Source: Bacillus sp. FJAT-29814 | GTDB lineage: Bacteria > Bacillota > Bacilli > Bacillales > Cytobacillaceae | Direction: 5' to 3' | DNA length: 64,000 bases | Assembly: GCF_001510715.1 (NCBI RefSeq) | Contig: NZ_LMTJ01000004.1 | Span: 124,001 to 188,000 of the forward strand | In this document: positions 24,859 through 32,053 of the stretch, piece after piece | How the letters are laid out: each line of letters opens with the position of its first letter | How positions within the stretch are numbered: position 1 is the first letter of the stretch | Notes under the pieces: generated by a model | The model's database searches: none | What the model was told of the DNA's origin: nothing | What the model saw: only the letters and a program-made list of their open reading frames with translations | Translations under genes and position numbers: made by a program

Positions 24859-25905
24859 CTATTTCTTCGCCGTAATCGTCGCCAGCATGCTCTCCGCTGA
24901 GGTAATCTCGATCCCTTTGTAGTAGTGCATCACGATGTCCTGGTAGTTCTTGCCCTCCTCAGCCATGCCATTAGCACCGTACTGGCTCATCCCCACGCCA
25001 TGACCGAAGCCGCGGGTGGTAATCACAATATTGCCCCCCTTACGCTCCCACGAAAAGTCGGACGACCTTAGGTCCAGCTTCTCGCGGATCTCTTTGCCGG
25101 TCAGAACCTTGCCGCCGAAATCGACCTTGGCGACACGCTTGCCTTCAGTCCGAGCGACTATTTTTCCAATCGCCCCGCTAGAGCCGACCTTCACGCCCAG
25201 CGCCGCCTCAAAATTCTTCACCGAAATCACCTTTTGGCTGTTGAACTTTGGCGAGTTCTTATCCCACGGGCTTGAAACACTGCGCAAATACGGGATATTG
25301 CCGGACCAATACTCCTCAGAATTCTCGGTAAAGCCGTTACTCGTTGAAAAAAACATCGCGTCTATTGGTTTTCCGTCATATGTTAGAATCTGCCCGCTTG
25401 TGGCTCGAACGGCTTCGATGATCTTTTTCTTTTTCCAATCATAATCAGCGCCCCACTTTTTGCGCTGCTCGTCGTCGCTTAGGTACACCTGATGGTTTTG
25501 GGTATCCGTCACCTGTGCCCCCTGCTCTAGAGCACTTTTCGGAACACCCATCGTATTCTTGTTTAGCATCCGGCTAACGATATATGTTCTCGCTGTCAGC
25601 GCCTGCGCCTTCAATGCCTCCTGATTGAACTCGGCTGGCATCTCGGCTGCCACCACGCCAACAAGATAGTCTTCCAACCCGACATTTTCAATCACGGACT
25701 TTGCTGAGCGAAATACAGCGACCTCCACGGCGGCATCCGCTGTCGGAGCAGCATTCTCCCCCGCTGCCTTGGTCTTCTTTAGTTCTTCACCCAACCTTCC
25801 GGCCGCCTTCTCGCCGGAAAACGGCAAAACCATAACAGCCGGGATAATCAATGTCAAGGCAATGAGAAACGATACTAGTGCGATGAGTGGTTTGATCTTA
25901 ATCAT
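24859..25905 (-). CDS. spoIID: Stage II sporulation protein D, peptidoglycan lytic transglycosylase
   Basis: 348 residues from the ATG at 25905 (MIKIKPLIALVSF) with TGGAGGCAC upstream; a longer frame to 25986 has no ribosome site. One N-terminal membrane helix (about 5-28), then the SpoIID catalytic domain. Visible features are VGVVAAEMPAEFNQEALKAQ with the catalytic Glu in AAEMP, FFSTSNGFTENSEEYW, and the terminal GFGHGVGMSQYGANGMA. In engulfment it cleaves denuded glycan strands with SpoIIP and SpoIIM. Downstream of murA and ywmB as in B. subtilis. Confidence 0.94.
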   Translation of the reverse strand: MIKIKPLIALVSFLIALTLIIPAVMVLPFSGEKAAGRLGEELKKTKAAGENAAPTADAAVEVAVFRSAKSVIENVGLEDYLVGVVAAEMPAEFNQEALKAQALTARTYIVSRMLNKNTMGVPKSALEQGAQVTDTQNHQVYLSDDEQRKKWGADYDWKKKKIIEAVRATSGQILTYDGKPIDAMFFSTSNGFTENSEEYWSGNIPYLRSVSSPWDKNSPKFNSQKVISVKNFEAALGVKVGSSGAIGKIVARTEGKRVAKVDFGGKVLTGKEIREKLDLRSSDFSWERKGGNIVITTRGFGHGVGMSQYGANGMAEEGKNYQDIVMHYYKGIEITSAESMLATITAKK

Positions 25906-26008
25906 GAATGTGCCTCCAGAATGTAAATTCACAGCCCACCTAATCTCGGGATGCGTACAATAAAACATATGGAAGCGGACAAGCATTTATTACATTTTTT
26001 TTAAATTG

Positions 26009-26052
26009 GGTGTCAGGCACCATCCGTGGACAAATCCCCATTTTGTCCATCT
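26009..26052 (+). repeat. Dispersed GGTGTCAGGCACC / GTGGACA element, copy 4
   Basis: Core at 26009-26021, then CCGTGGACAAATCCCC and TTTGTCC. Confidence 0.72.
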
Positions 26053-26087
26053 GGGGCGGACACCAACGGCCCCAGGCCCATTCAAGC

Positions 26088-26143
26088 AAAAAAAACCAAA
26101 ATAAAAACAGGACCCGCGTTCCAGGCCCCGTTGCTTTGGTTTT
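26088..26143 (-). terminator. Probable terminator of murA
   Basis: AAAACCAAA (26092-26100) pairs with TTTGGTTTT (26135-26143), with further pairing inside; on the minus strand a run of eight T follows. It lies 220 bases past murA, beyond the repeat array. Confidence 0.6.
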
Positions 26144-26167
26144 GATCACATTTATTTGGTTGTTGCC

Positions 26168-26285
26168 CAGTTCACTAGTGGCTCATGATGTACAGTCCAC
26201 AACGGGCTGGTCATGTTGCCCCGTTGACAAACGGGTCATCATCCCCAGTTCACAAACGGGAGGAACATGTCCTCCAGTTCGCGGA
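26168..26285. repeat. Irregular tandem array, unit about 25-29 bp (CAGTTCACAAACGGG)
   Basis: CAGTTCAC-like motifs at 26168, 26193, 26221, 26246 and 26275, separated by ACGGG(T/C)..CATG-like segments. More degenerate than the other arrays. It lies just downstream of murA. Confidence 0.6.
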
Positions 26286-26366
26286 CCATAGCCATCCCTA
26301 ACCGGCCACCAATGACAGCGCGGAAACCGAATAAGCAAACCATCCGGCTCCCGACCCTGCCCTCAC

Positions 26367-27680
26367 TTAGGCATTCATATCAGATACATATTTTCCCAGT
26401 TCGATGAAGTTTTCTTCGTCTGCTTCCGCCACGCGTTCGATGTCAGCGCCCAAAGCCGCCAGCTTATGATGGAAATCCACATAACCGCGGTCTAAATGCT
26501 TCAATTCGGTCACACGTGTCACGCCTTCCGCCACAAGCCCCGTCAAAATCAACGCTGCCGCTGCACGAAGGTCGGTCGCAGCCACTTCCGCTCCCTGTAA
26601 ATCCGAAGGACCCTGCAGAATCACCGAACGGCCTTCAATCTTGATATCGGCATTCATGCGGCGGAACTCCTCCACATGCATGAAGCGATTCTCAAACACC
26701 GTTTCCGTAATCATCGAGGTACCATCAGCACAAAGCAATAAGGCCATCATTTGCGATTGCATATCGGTTGGGAAACCAGGGTGCGGCATTGTCTTGATAT
26801 CTACCGCCTTCAAACGATCAGGACCGATGACACGCAAGCCATCCTCTTCCTCGATAATCGTTACACCCATTTCCTCCATCTTTGCAATCAACGAAGACAA
26901 GTGCTCAGGCACAGCGCCTCGCACAAGCACATTTCCGCCCGTAATCGCTGCAGCCGTCATAAACGTACCCGCCTCAATCCGGTCCGGAATAATCGCATGG
27001 TCCGCGCCAAACAGCACATCGACACCCTCGATTCGAATCGTACCGGTGCCGGCACCCTTTACGCGCGCGCCCATTTTATTCAGGAAATTTGCCAAATCCA
27101 CAATTTCCGGTTCTTTTGCCACGTTTTCGATAGTCGTCGTACCCTGAGCCAGAGTCGCAGCCATCATAATATTTTCCGTAGCCCCGACGCTCGGGAAATC
27201 CAAATAAATCTTCGCTCCACGCAAGCGGCCATTAACCTCCGCCTCGATGAAGCCATTGCCCACCTTCACCTTCGCACCCATGGCCTCAAAGCCCTTCAGA
27301 TGCTGGTCGATTGGGCGGGATCCGATTGCGCAGCCACCAGGCAAAGCCACCCGGGCACGGCCATTACGCGCCAATAACGATCCCATCACAAGCACAGACG
27401 CCCGCATTTTTCGAACGTACTCGAACGGCGCCTCCTCTTTCAACACTCTGGATGCATCAACAACAACAGTATTATTGTCAAAACGAACCTCCGCATTCAA
27501 ATAGCGAAGAACCTCATTAATTGTGTATACATCGGAGAGCGTAGGTACATCACGTATCACACTTTTTCCATCACTTGCTAATAATGTTGCAGCGATAACA
27601 GGCAGGACGGCGTTTTTTGCACCTTCCACTTTAACCGTTCCATTTAGCCTTTGTCCGCCGCGGACGATAATCTTTTCCAA
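26367..27680 (-). CDS. murA: UDP-N-acetylglucosamine 1-carboxyvinyltransferase MurA
   Basis: 437 residues, normal length. First committed step of peptidoglycan synthesis: transfers enolpyruvate from phosphoenolpyruvate to UDP-GlcNAc. Opening [20 protein letters not shown], substrate-site KNAVLP, and the catalytic, fosfomycin-sensitive Cys in [16 protein letters not shown] (about 117) are present. Position between ywmB and spoIID matches murAA of B. subtilis. Confidence 0.96.
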   Translation of the reverse strand: MEKIIVRGGQRLNGTVKVEGAKNAVLPVIAATLLASDGKSVIRDVPTLSDVYTINEVLRYLNAEVRFDNNTVVVDASRVLKEEAPFEYVRKMRASVLVMGSLLARNGRARVALPGGCAIGSRPIDQHLKGFEAMGAKVKVGNGFIEAEVNGRLRGAKIYLDFPSVGATENIMMAATLAQGTTTIENVAKEPEIVDLANFLNKMGARVKGAGTGTIRIEGVDVLFGADHAIIPDRIEAGTFMTAAAITGGNVLVRGAVPEHLSSLIAKMEEMGVTIIEEEDGLRVIGPDRLKAVDIKTMPHPGFPTDMQSQMMALLLCADGTSMITETVFENRFMHVEEFRRMNADIKIEGRSVILQGPSDLQGAEVAATDLRAAAALILTGLVAEGVTRVTELKHLDRGYVDFHHKLAALGADIERVAEADEENFIELGKYVSDMNA

Positions 27681-27712
27681 GAGTATTCCCCTCCGCGTCC
27701 ATTTTCTCTATA

Positions 27713-28579
27713 TTAATATTCAATCGTAATGATAGGGGTTCCTACCACAATGGTAGTCTGAGCGCCCAATCCTTCGGAGCGTAATCCAATTTGCAAATTC
27801 ATGTTATTTTTCTTTGTATCTAAGCTGCCTGAAAACATCGGCGACGCGGCCGACACAGACATGAAATTCTCCTCTTTTAACGCTTCGAGCTCTCTCGCAT
27901 TAAAATCAGACAAGATCTGGTCCAATTTTAATCCTAAAGCCGTATCAATCTTATCACTGAAAATACCCTTCATACAAGAAAAAACTGTTGGTTTTCCTCG
28001 AAATATGTCATTTAGCCTATCCTGAAAATCAGACGTCGCGAAAAACCGCTCCGAGGACTCGTTCCACTGCTTACCCCTGACACTATATACTATATACGCA
28101 GCCGGAGGTTGATTTGTGCGGGTTGCCAAGAATTGGAGCTCTTCCGTGTGGTGTGTAGATGTTGGAGATACTGCCGTCATTTCCCATTTCTCACTGGTTT
28201 CGTTTACTTTCCACTCCCAGTCAGGAAACTTCTGCCGAAGCTCGTCTGCGTATTCCTTCACGTCCGTCTCACCTTTGAAACCTGTCACCTGCTCACGTGC
28301 ATAAAACGACCATTCCTCGAGCAAAATATTTTCGGCGTACAAAATCTCGCCGATCTTCCCCAAGTCACTTTTTTCTTTTTTGAAAAATACCTGGCGGACG
28401 CCGTCCCCGCTGGCGCTTTCGGACAAAGTTCCACTAACGCCAATCGCGGTCAGCACGCGATCAAGCTGCCCTGAACCAAATGCAGCCAGCACGCGGTCAG
28501 CTTTCAAGCCGCCGTACAAAACAAAAAACAAACTGATTACCGTAATCAGACATATATACAACTTACCAATTGGTTTCAT
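27713..28579 (-). CDS. ywmB: YwmB family protein
   Basis: 288 residues from the ATG at 28579 ([11 protein letters not shown]); AAGGGAG lies nine bases upstream. A single N-terminal membrane/signal helix (about 5-25) is followed by an extracytoplasmic alpha/beta domain with no catalytic motif. Identification rests on order (ywzB - ywmB - murA - spoIID) plus the terminal [20 protein letters not shown] segment, typical of this family (described as TATA-box-binding-protein-like in fold). Role unknown. 32 bases separate it from murA, probably one transcript. Confidence 0.82.
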   Translation of the reverse strand: MKPIGKLYICLITVISLFFVLYGGLKADRVLAAFGSGQLDRVLTAIGVSGTLSESASGDGVRQVFFKKEKSDLGKIGEILYAENILLEEWSFYAREQVTGFKGETDVKEYADELRQKFPDWEWKVNETSEKWEMTAVSPTSTHHTEELQFLATRTNQPPAAYIVYSVRGKQWNESSERFFATSDFQDRLNDIFRGKPTVFSCMKGIFSDKIDTALGLKLDQILSDFNARELEALKEENFMSVSAASPMFSGSLDTKKNNMNLQIGLRSEGLGAQTTIVVGTPIITIEY

Positions 28580-28883
28580 CTCTCTCATCTCTCCCTTACT
28601 ACCATTGTCTCCAATGGGGGAAAGAGCATACATGGGAATTCTCGTCACTTTTTGACAAAGTCCAAGCAGTTTTCGTCCGAAAACCCATGATTGGTTATAC
28701 GTCTGACAAGTACTATTTCAAAAAAATTTATAGCCCTACCTCAAATACAGAAGTATTATGATCTCTTGTTATCAGATTCACAAATAATGCGCTTGGTTTT
28801 TGCCAGCACACAAAATTGATTGTACTCAATATCTTCTTATTTGGGAACACGTACGAAGACCTAAAATTTTACCAAATTCCGTC
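28580..28883. other. Gap between ywzB and ywmB: nothing recognised
   Basis: A/T-rich, no convincing gene on either strand. The ywmB-murA promoter is expected here. Confidence 0.4.
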
Positions 28884-29117
28884 CTACTGTAACAAAAGTG
28901 GCAACTGCCGGGACCATTGCAGGTAGTCTAGGAAAAAATTACTAACCGTTGAGCCAATGAAAATGGCCAATAATATGTATAACAATCTGGCCTGGAACAC
29001 GTGGTTTGCCTTCAGTACCTTTTCAAGCCGGATTGCCTGAAGTGCCCACCAGGTAAGCGCGATAAACACCAAATGCGATAAAATGCTGATTAACGCAATT
29101 TGCCCAAAATCCTCCAT
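28884..29117 (-). CDS. ywzB: DUF1146 membrane protein YwzB
   Basis: 77 residues from the ATG at 29117 with AAAGGAGGG upstream. Two membrane segments (about 8-30 and 45-68) joined by AIRLEKVLKANHVFQARLLY. This is the DUF1146 pattern and B. subtilis YwzB position next to ywmB. Function unknown. Confidence 0.83.
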   Translation of the reverse strand: MEDFGQIALISILSHLVFIALTWWALQAIRLEKVLKANHVFQARLLYILLAIFIGSTVSNFFLDYLQWSRQLPLLLQ

Positions 29118-29241
29118 GTTCAGCCCTCCTTTATTACACAAAGACTATTTTAACACGGAGTCAATAAAAGTTCATCAAATTTCCTGATTTTGGAATGCTT
29201 TTAGAAAATTCAAATAGGTATACGCTTTCACAAAAGATTAG

Positions 29242-29290
29242 CTGCCTAAACACCGTTTACGAACCCGCTTTTTAAACGGTGTTTAGGCAG
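29242..29290. repeat. Long perfect inverted repeat
   Basis: 18-base arms: CTGCCTAAACACCGTTTA (29242-29259) and its exact complement at 29273-29290, loop 13. No T run on the minus strand. It lies just after the gene ending at 29299 and may act as terminator or RNA-stabilising hairpin. Confidence 0.65.
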
Positions 29291-29298
29291 TTAATAGG

Positions 29299-29478
29299 TT
29301 ACCCCTCCATCCAAGCCCGTTGTAAATTAAGCGGCACATATACTTTGCCTCCATGTATCTCCTTATGGATGATTGGATCCTCGAAAAAGTCCTCCAAGCT
29401 GCCGCTGCGTCCCACCTTGCGTCTGGCCCTTGTGCGCACTCCCAACAAACTCTCCAAGCTTACAGTTGAATATTTCAT
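29299..29478 (-). CDS. Small basic hypothetical protein
   Basis: 59 residues from the ATG at 29478, which has an excellent GAGAGGAG upstream; an in-frame upstream extension to 29571 lacks one. Sequence MKYSTVSLESLLGVRTRARR, acidic middle LEDFFEDP, basic ends. No recognised family. Confidence 0.5.
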   Translation of the reverse strand: MKYSTVSLESLLGVRTRARRKVGRSGSLEDFFEDPIIHKEIHGGKVYVPLNLQRAWMEG

Positions 29479-29512
29479 TTGCGATTCTCCTCTCTCCCGT
29501 TTTTTTATTTTG

Positions 29513-29534
29513 GGCGGGGAGGTAACCCCCCGCC
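29513..29534. repeat. GC-rich hairpin
   Basis: GGCGGGG (29513-29519) pairs with CCCCGCC (29528-29534). No T run on either side immediately, though a T run lies ten bases on along the plus strand. It separates the stress gene at 29601 from the small gene at 29299. Confidence 0.4.
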
Positions 29535-29600
29535 GACTTGCTTTTTTAGTTAGATTTTGGCCTAGGGGCATCCCCCGCCGTCTTGTCCTTTAGCCGCATA

Positions 29601-29921
29601 CTATTTAGCCGCGACCACTATCACTTTGCCTAGGTCCATGTCCCTTTCATATCGCTCTGCTGCTTCCTCCGAGAGCCCTAGTGACTCGAGCTTCGAGCGC
29701 AGCTCATCGCCCCGTGTCCGGAATACGTTGGCGATCGAATCCAGCACCCCTTGTTCAGGAACGCCGATTCCGTTGATATCTAAGCCATCGGTTAAGTCTT
29801 CCGAGCGATCCTTGTCGTGTGCCAACAAATAGATTTCATCCTTTGTATATCCCTGCATGATCATTTCTTCGATACACTTTTTTGCTTGTACCCCATTTTC
29901 TACTACTTTCACTGTGTTCAT
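29601..29921 (-). CDS. General stress protein, YflT/GSP17M type
   Basis: 106 residues. N-terminal ferredoxin-like fold with VVENGVQAKKCIEEMIMQGY and TKDEIYLLAHD, characteristic of the YflT family of heat-stress proteins. The C-terminal LSEEAAERYERDMDLGKVIVV segment is also shared with the larger protein at 44832. Driven by a sigma-B promoter (29954-29979), divergent from the zinc-ribbon gene at 30053. Ribosome site ATAGGAGGA. Biochemical role unknown. Confidence 0.85.
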   Translation of the reverse strand: MNTVKVVENGVQAKKCIEEMIMQGYTKDEIYLLAHDKDRSEDLTDGLDINGIGVPEQGVLDSIANVFRTRGDELRSKLESLGLSEEAAERYERDMDLGKVIVVAAK

Positions 29922-29953
29922 CTTTATTCCTCCTATCGTGGTTTACAGGGTAT

Positions 29954-29979
29954 ATAACCGCTCTTTGAAAAAACAAAAC
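29954..29979 (-). promoter_or_regulatory. Sigma-B promoter of the YflT-like gene
   Basis: On the minus strand GTTTTG - 14 bases - GGTTAT, close to the Bacillus sigma-B consensus GTTTAA-N12-15-GGGTAT. It is 33 bases before the start codon. Confidence 0.75.
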
Positions 29980-30004
29980 CCATTCCCGGAATTTTTTTAA
30001 AACT

Positions 30005-30031
30005 GGTTAAAACCAAATTCAACGTGGGTAT
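30005..30031 (+). promoter_or_regulatory. Sigma-B promoter of the zinc-ribbon gene
   Basis: GGTTAA - 15 bases - GGGTAT, with the -10 22 bases before the start at 30053. Confidence 0.75.
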
Positions 30032-30052
30032 ATAGTAATCGGAGGTGTTCAT

Positions 30053-30391
30053 ATGAAGAAATTGGTATGCAAATATTGCGGAAACAAGGAATTTTACGTA
30101 TTAACTATTCATGAGACGCTGTGCAAATGTGGCTTGCACCTGACAAAACCCAGTGATTATCGCCTGGAGGACGATTACAAGTGGAAGGAACTTTATCAAT
30201 TAGAGTACAAACGCGAAGCGAGCCTCATTTCAAGAATCAGCCTGCTAAAACGGGCGATTGACAAATGTCTGGATGAGCGGGATCAAGCCGGGTTTCAAAA
30301 ACTAACCGCAGAGCTGCAGGTTTGCCAAAATTCGCTGCGTAAACCGCGGACCCGCTTGAAAGAGCGCTTAAATGGAAAAAGTTTAACCTAA
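30053..30391 (+). CDS. Sigma-B-controlled zinc-ribbon protein, function unknown
   Basis: 112 residues. N-terminal zinc-ribbon-like knuckles (CKYCGNKEFYV at 6-16 and CKCG at about 26-29), then a charged helical region (about 45-112) with an Arg/Lys-rich end. No family recognised. Divergent partner of the YflT-like gene; own sigma-B promoter and ribosome site CGGAGGTG. A stress-induced nucleic-acid-binding role would fit the zinc ribbon but is only a guess. Confidence 0.7.
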   Translation: MKKLVCKYCGNKEFYVLTIHETLCKCGLHLTKPSDYRLEDDYKWKELYQLEYKREASLISRISLLKRAIDKCLDERDQAGFQKLTAELQVCQNSLRKPRTRLKERLNGKSLT

Positions 30392-30421
30392 TGGAGGGAT
30401 TTATTTTTTTGAAAATTACAT

Positions 30422-30446
30422 GTTTCATTTTTGAAAAGGCGGGTAT
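30422..30446 (+). promoter_or_regulatory. Sigma-B promoter of the GlsB/YeaQ-type gene
   Basis: GTTTCA - 13 bases - GGGTAT, 37 bases before the start at 30483. Confidence 0.78.
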
Positions 30447-30482
30447 TCAACATTGTACATCGATTGAAAGGAGAGATTGATT

Positions 30483-30737
30483 ATGGGATTTATTTGGTCA
30501 TTAATTATTGGAGGAATCATCGGCTGGTTAGCAGGACTCATTCTAGGCCGTGACGTGCCGGGAGGAATTATTGGAAATATTATCGCAGGATTTATTGGTG
30601 CGTGGCTCGGTTCACTGCTGCTCGGCGGCTGGGGCCCTGTCATCGGAGGCTTCTACTTCATCCCCGCCCTCATCGGCGCCATCGCCCTTGTTTTCATCCT
30701 CAGCCTGATTCTCAAAGGCACCAAACACACAGCCTAA
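30483..30737 (+). CDS. GlsB/YeaQ/YmgE-type stress membrane protein
   Basis: 84 residues from the ATG at 30483 with AAAGGAGAG upstream. Three hydrophobic segments rich in Gly (about 2-20, 27-48, 55-80) and the family pattern GGIIGWLAGLILGRD...GGIIGNIIAGFIGAWLG. Stress-responsive in many bacteria; a transglycosylase-associated annotation exists but is unproven. Own sigma-B promoter and terminator. Confidence 0.87.
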   Translation: MGFIWSLIIGGIIGWLAGLILGRDVPGGIIGNIIAGFIGAWLGSLLLGGWGPVIGGFYFIPALIGAIALVFILSLILKGTKHTA

Positions 30738-30742
30738 TATAT

Positions 30743-30780
30743 AAGAAGAGACTGCTGAATAACCGGCAGTCTCTTCTTAT
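30743..30780 (+). terminator. Terminator of the GlsB/YeaQ-type gene
   Basis: AAGAAGAGACTGC (30743-30755) pairs with GCAGTCTCTTCTT (30766-30778). Confidence 0.85.
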
Positions 30781-30803
30781 TTTGAACCTGTTTTCTTGTT
30801 ATT

Positions 30804-31010
30804 GGCGACACTTTTGCTTTCGTTTCCATCCATTTTTGTTGCCAATCCCGTCTATTGGCGACACTTTTGCTTTTGTTCCCACCGCTTTTGTCGCCAATCC
30901 CGTCTATTGGCGACACTTTCGCTTCGTTTCCATCCGTTTTTGTCGCCAATCCCGTCTATTGGCGACACTTTCGCTTCGTTCTCACCCGTATTTGTCGCCA
31001 ATCCCCCATG
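30804..31010. repeat. 52-bp tandem array, arms ATTGGCGACA / TGTCGCCAAT
   Basis: GGCGACA starts at 30804, 30857, 30909 and 30961 (steps 53, 52, 52), each preceded by the inverted arm TGTCGCCAATCCCGTCT. Between them lies a TTTCGCTTCGTTTCCATCC-like filler. It fills the gap between convergent genes (stress protein and RsbM). Confidence 0.88.
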
Positions 31011-31033
31011 GCCCCATCTTCACGCCCCCTATT

Positions 31034-32053
31034 TCACCCACCCAAATTAGGCATCTTCCGGTAAATGCGCTCGTGCGGGTTAAATTCCTCGTAGGCGACG
31101 CCTTTTGGCAAAAATAGAATCGATTCTTTGCTTCCGAGGCCGAGGAAGCCGCCCGCCGCTAGGCTACCGTAGAACAGTCGGTGGACTTGCTGCTGAAGGC
31201 TGTTGGCGAAATAGATCATAACATTGCGGCAGAGAATCACGTGGAACTCGTTAAACGAGCCGTCGGTGACCAGATTGTGCTGGGCAAAAATCAGGTTGTC
31301 GTCCAGCAACGGCTTAAAATAGGCGCACTGGTGATCGGTCGTGTAGTACTCGGAAAACGCCTTCGATCCGCCAGCCTTTAGGTAATTTTTTGTGTATTGC
31401 TGCATTTTCTTGAGCGGGAAGGCACCTTTTTGCGCAGCAGTCAGGGCCTTTTCGTTCATATCGGTGGCGTAAATTTTTGTCTTTTCGGCAAGCCCCTCTT
31501 CGTGGATGAGAATGGCCATCGAATAGACCTCTTCGCCAGTCGCGCAGCCTGCATGCCAGATCCGAATCTCGGGAAGCTCGCGCAGCAGCGGCACCACCTC
31601 AGTGCGAAATGCGGCAAAGAAACTCGGGTCACGGTACATCTCCGTCATTCGAATCGACAAATCATTCAACAATCGCTCCAAAGTCCCTGGCACGTGCAGC
31701 ACTTTTTCCAATAACGCGGTAATCGTCGGGAGCCGTTCTCCCTTCATCCGATTCAAAATCCTCCGGGTCAGGGAGGCCCGGACATAGCCGCGAAAGTCGT
31801 ACCCATACATTTGATAGAGGGCCTCGAGTAGCAAATTGATCTCAACTTCCTGAACCTCGGTCAGCACGAACGGCTCCGTCTCATTGGAAAAATCAGCCTC
31901 CGGAGTCGTTATTACCGTCGCTTCGTCCCGAGACTGAGACTCTGCTATTGGCTCCACAGCAGGATTTGTATTTTTTTCAAAAGTCGCCTCCGGTTGTCGA
32001 GCGTCGACTTCAACTGACTTCCACCCCAATGGTGGCCTTGTTAAACTGTTCAC
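31034..32053 (-). CDS. rsbM: CheR-type methyltransferase, RsbM homologue
   Basis: 339 residues from a GTG at 32053 that overlaps the kinase stop as GTGA; an in-frame ATG at 32080 is an alternative. A disordered N-terminal 60 residues precede the CheR all-alpha domain (VEINLLLEALYQMYGYDFRG) and the SAM-dependent methyltransferase domain (WHAGCATGEEVYSMAIL, then IYATDMNEKAL, then VILCRNVMIYF). No chemotaxis genes lie nearby. In the B. cereus group the equivalent gene next to rsbK (rsbM) methylates the kinase RsbK and dampens sigma-B signalling; the coupled position here implies the same. Confidence 0.85.
   Translation of the reverse strand: MNSLTRPPLGWKSVEVDARQPEATFEKNTNPAVEPIAESQSRDEATVITTPEADFSNETEPFVLTEVQEVEINLLLEALYQMYGYDFRGYVRASLTRRILNRMKGERLPTITALLEKVLHVPGTLERLLNDLSIRMTEMYRDPSFFAAFRTEVVPLLRELPEIRIWHAGCATGEEVYSMAILIHEEGLAEKTKIYATDMNEKALTAAQKGAFPLKKMQQYTKNYLKAGGSKAFSEYYTTDHQCAYFKPLLDDNLIFAQHNLVTDGSFNEFHVILCRNVMIYFANSLQQQVHRLFYGSLAAGGFLGLGSKESILFLPKGVAYEEFNPHERIYRKMPNLGG

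Noticed and set aside
24498-24875. Plus-strand frames of 90-125 codons rich in Tyr/Arg/Phe
   Set aside because: Translation of the second TTTACCGGCGC array; they run into the spoIID terminator.
7550-31010. Tandem arrays considered as CRISPR
   Set aside because: The conserved part is only 7-15 bases, the filler is degenerate repeat and not unique spacers, periods are 21/47/52, and no cas genes are present.
30602-31117. 171-codon plus-strand frame with repeated ANPVYWRHF-like peptides
   Set aside because: Out-of-frame reading of the GlsB-type gene and the 52-bp array.
31034-32053. CheR homologue considered as chemotaxis gene
   Set aside because: No chemoreceptor or che genes nearby; translationally coupled to the RsbK-like kinase, which matches RsbM.
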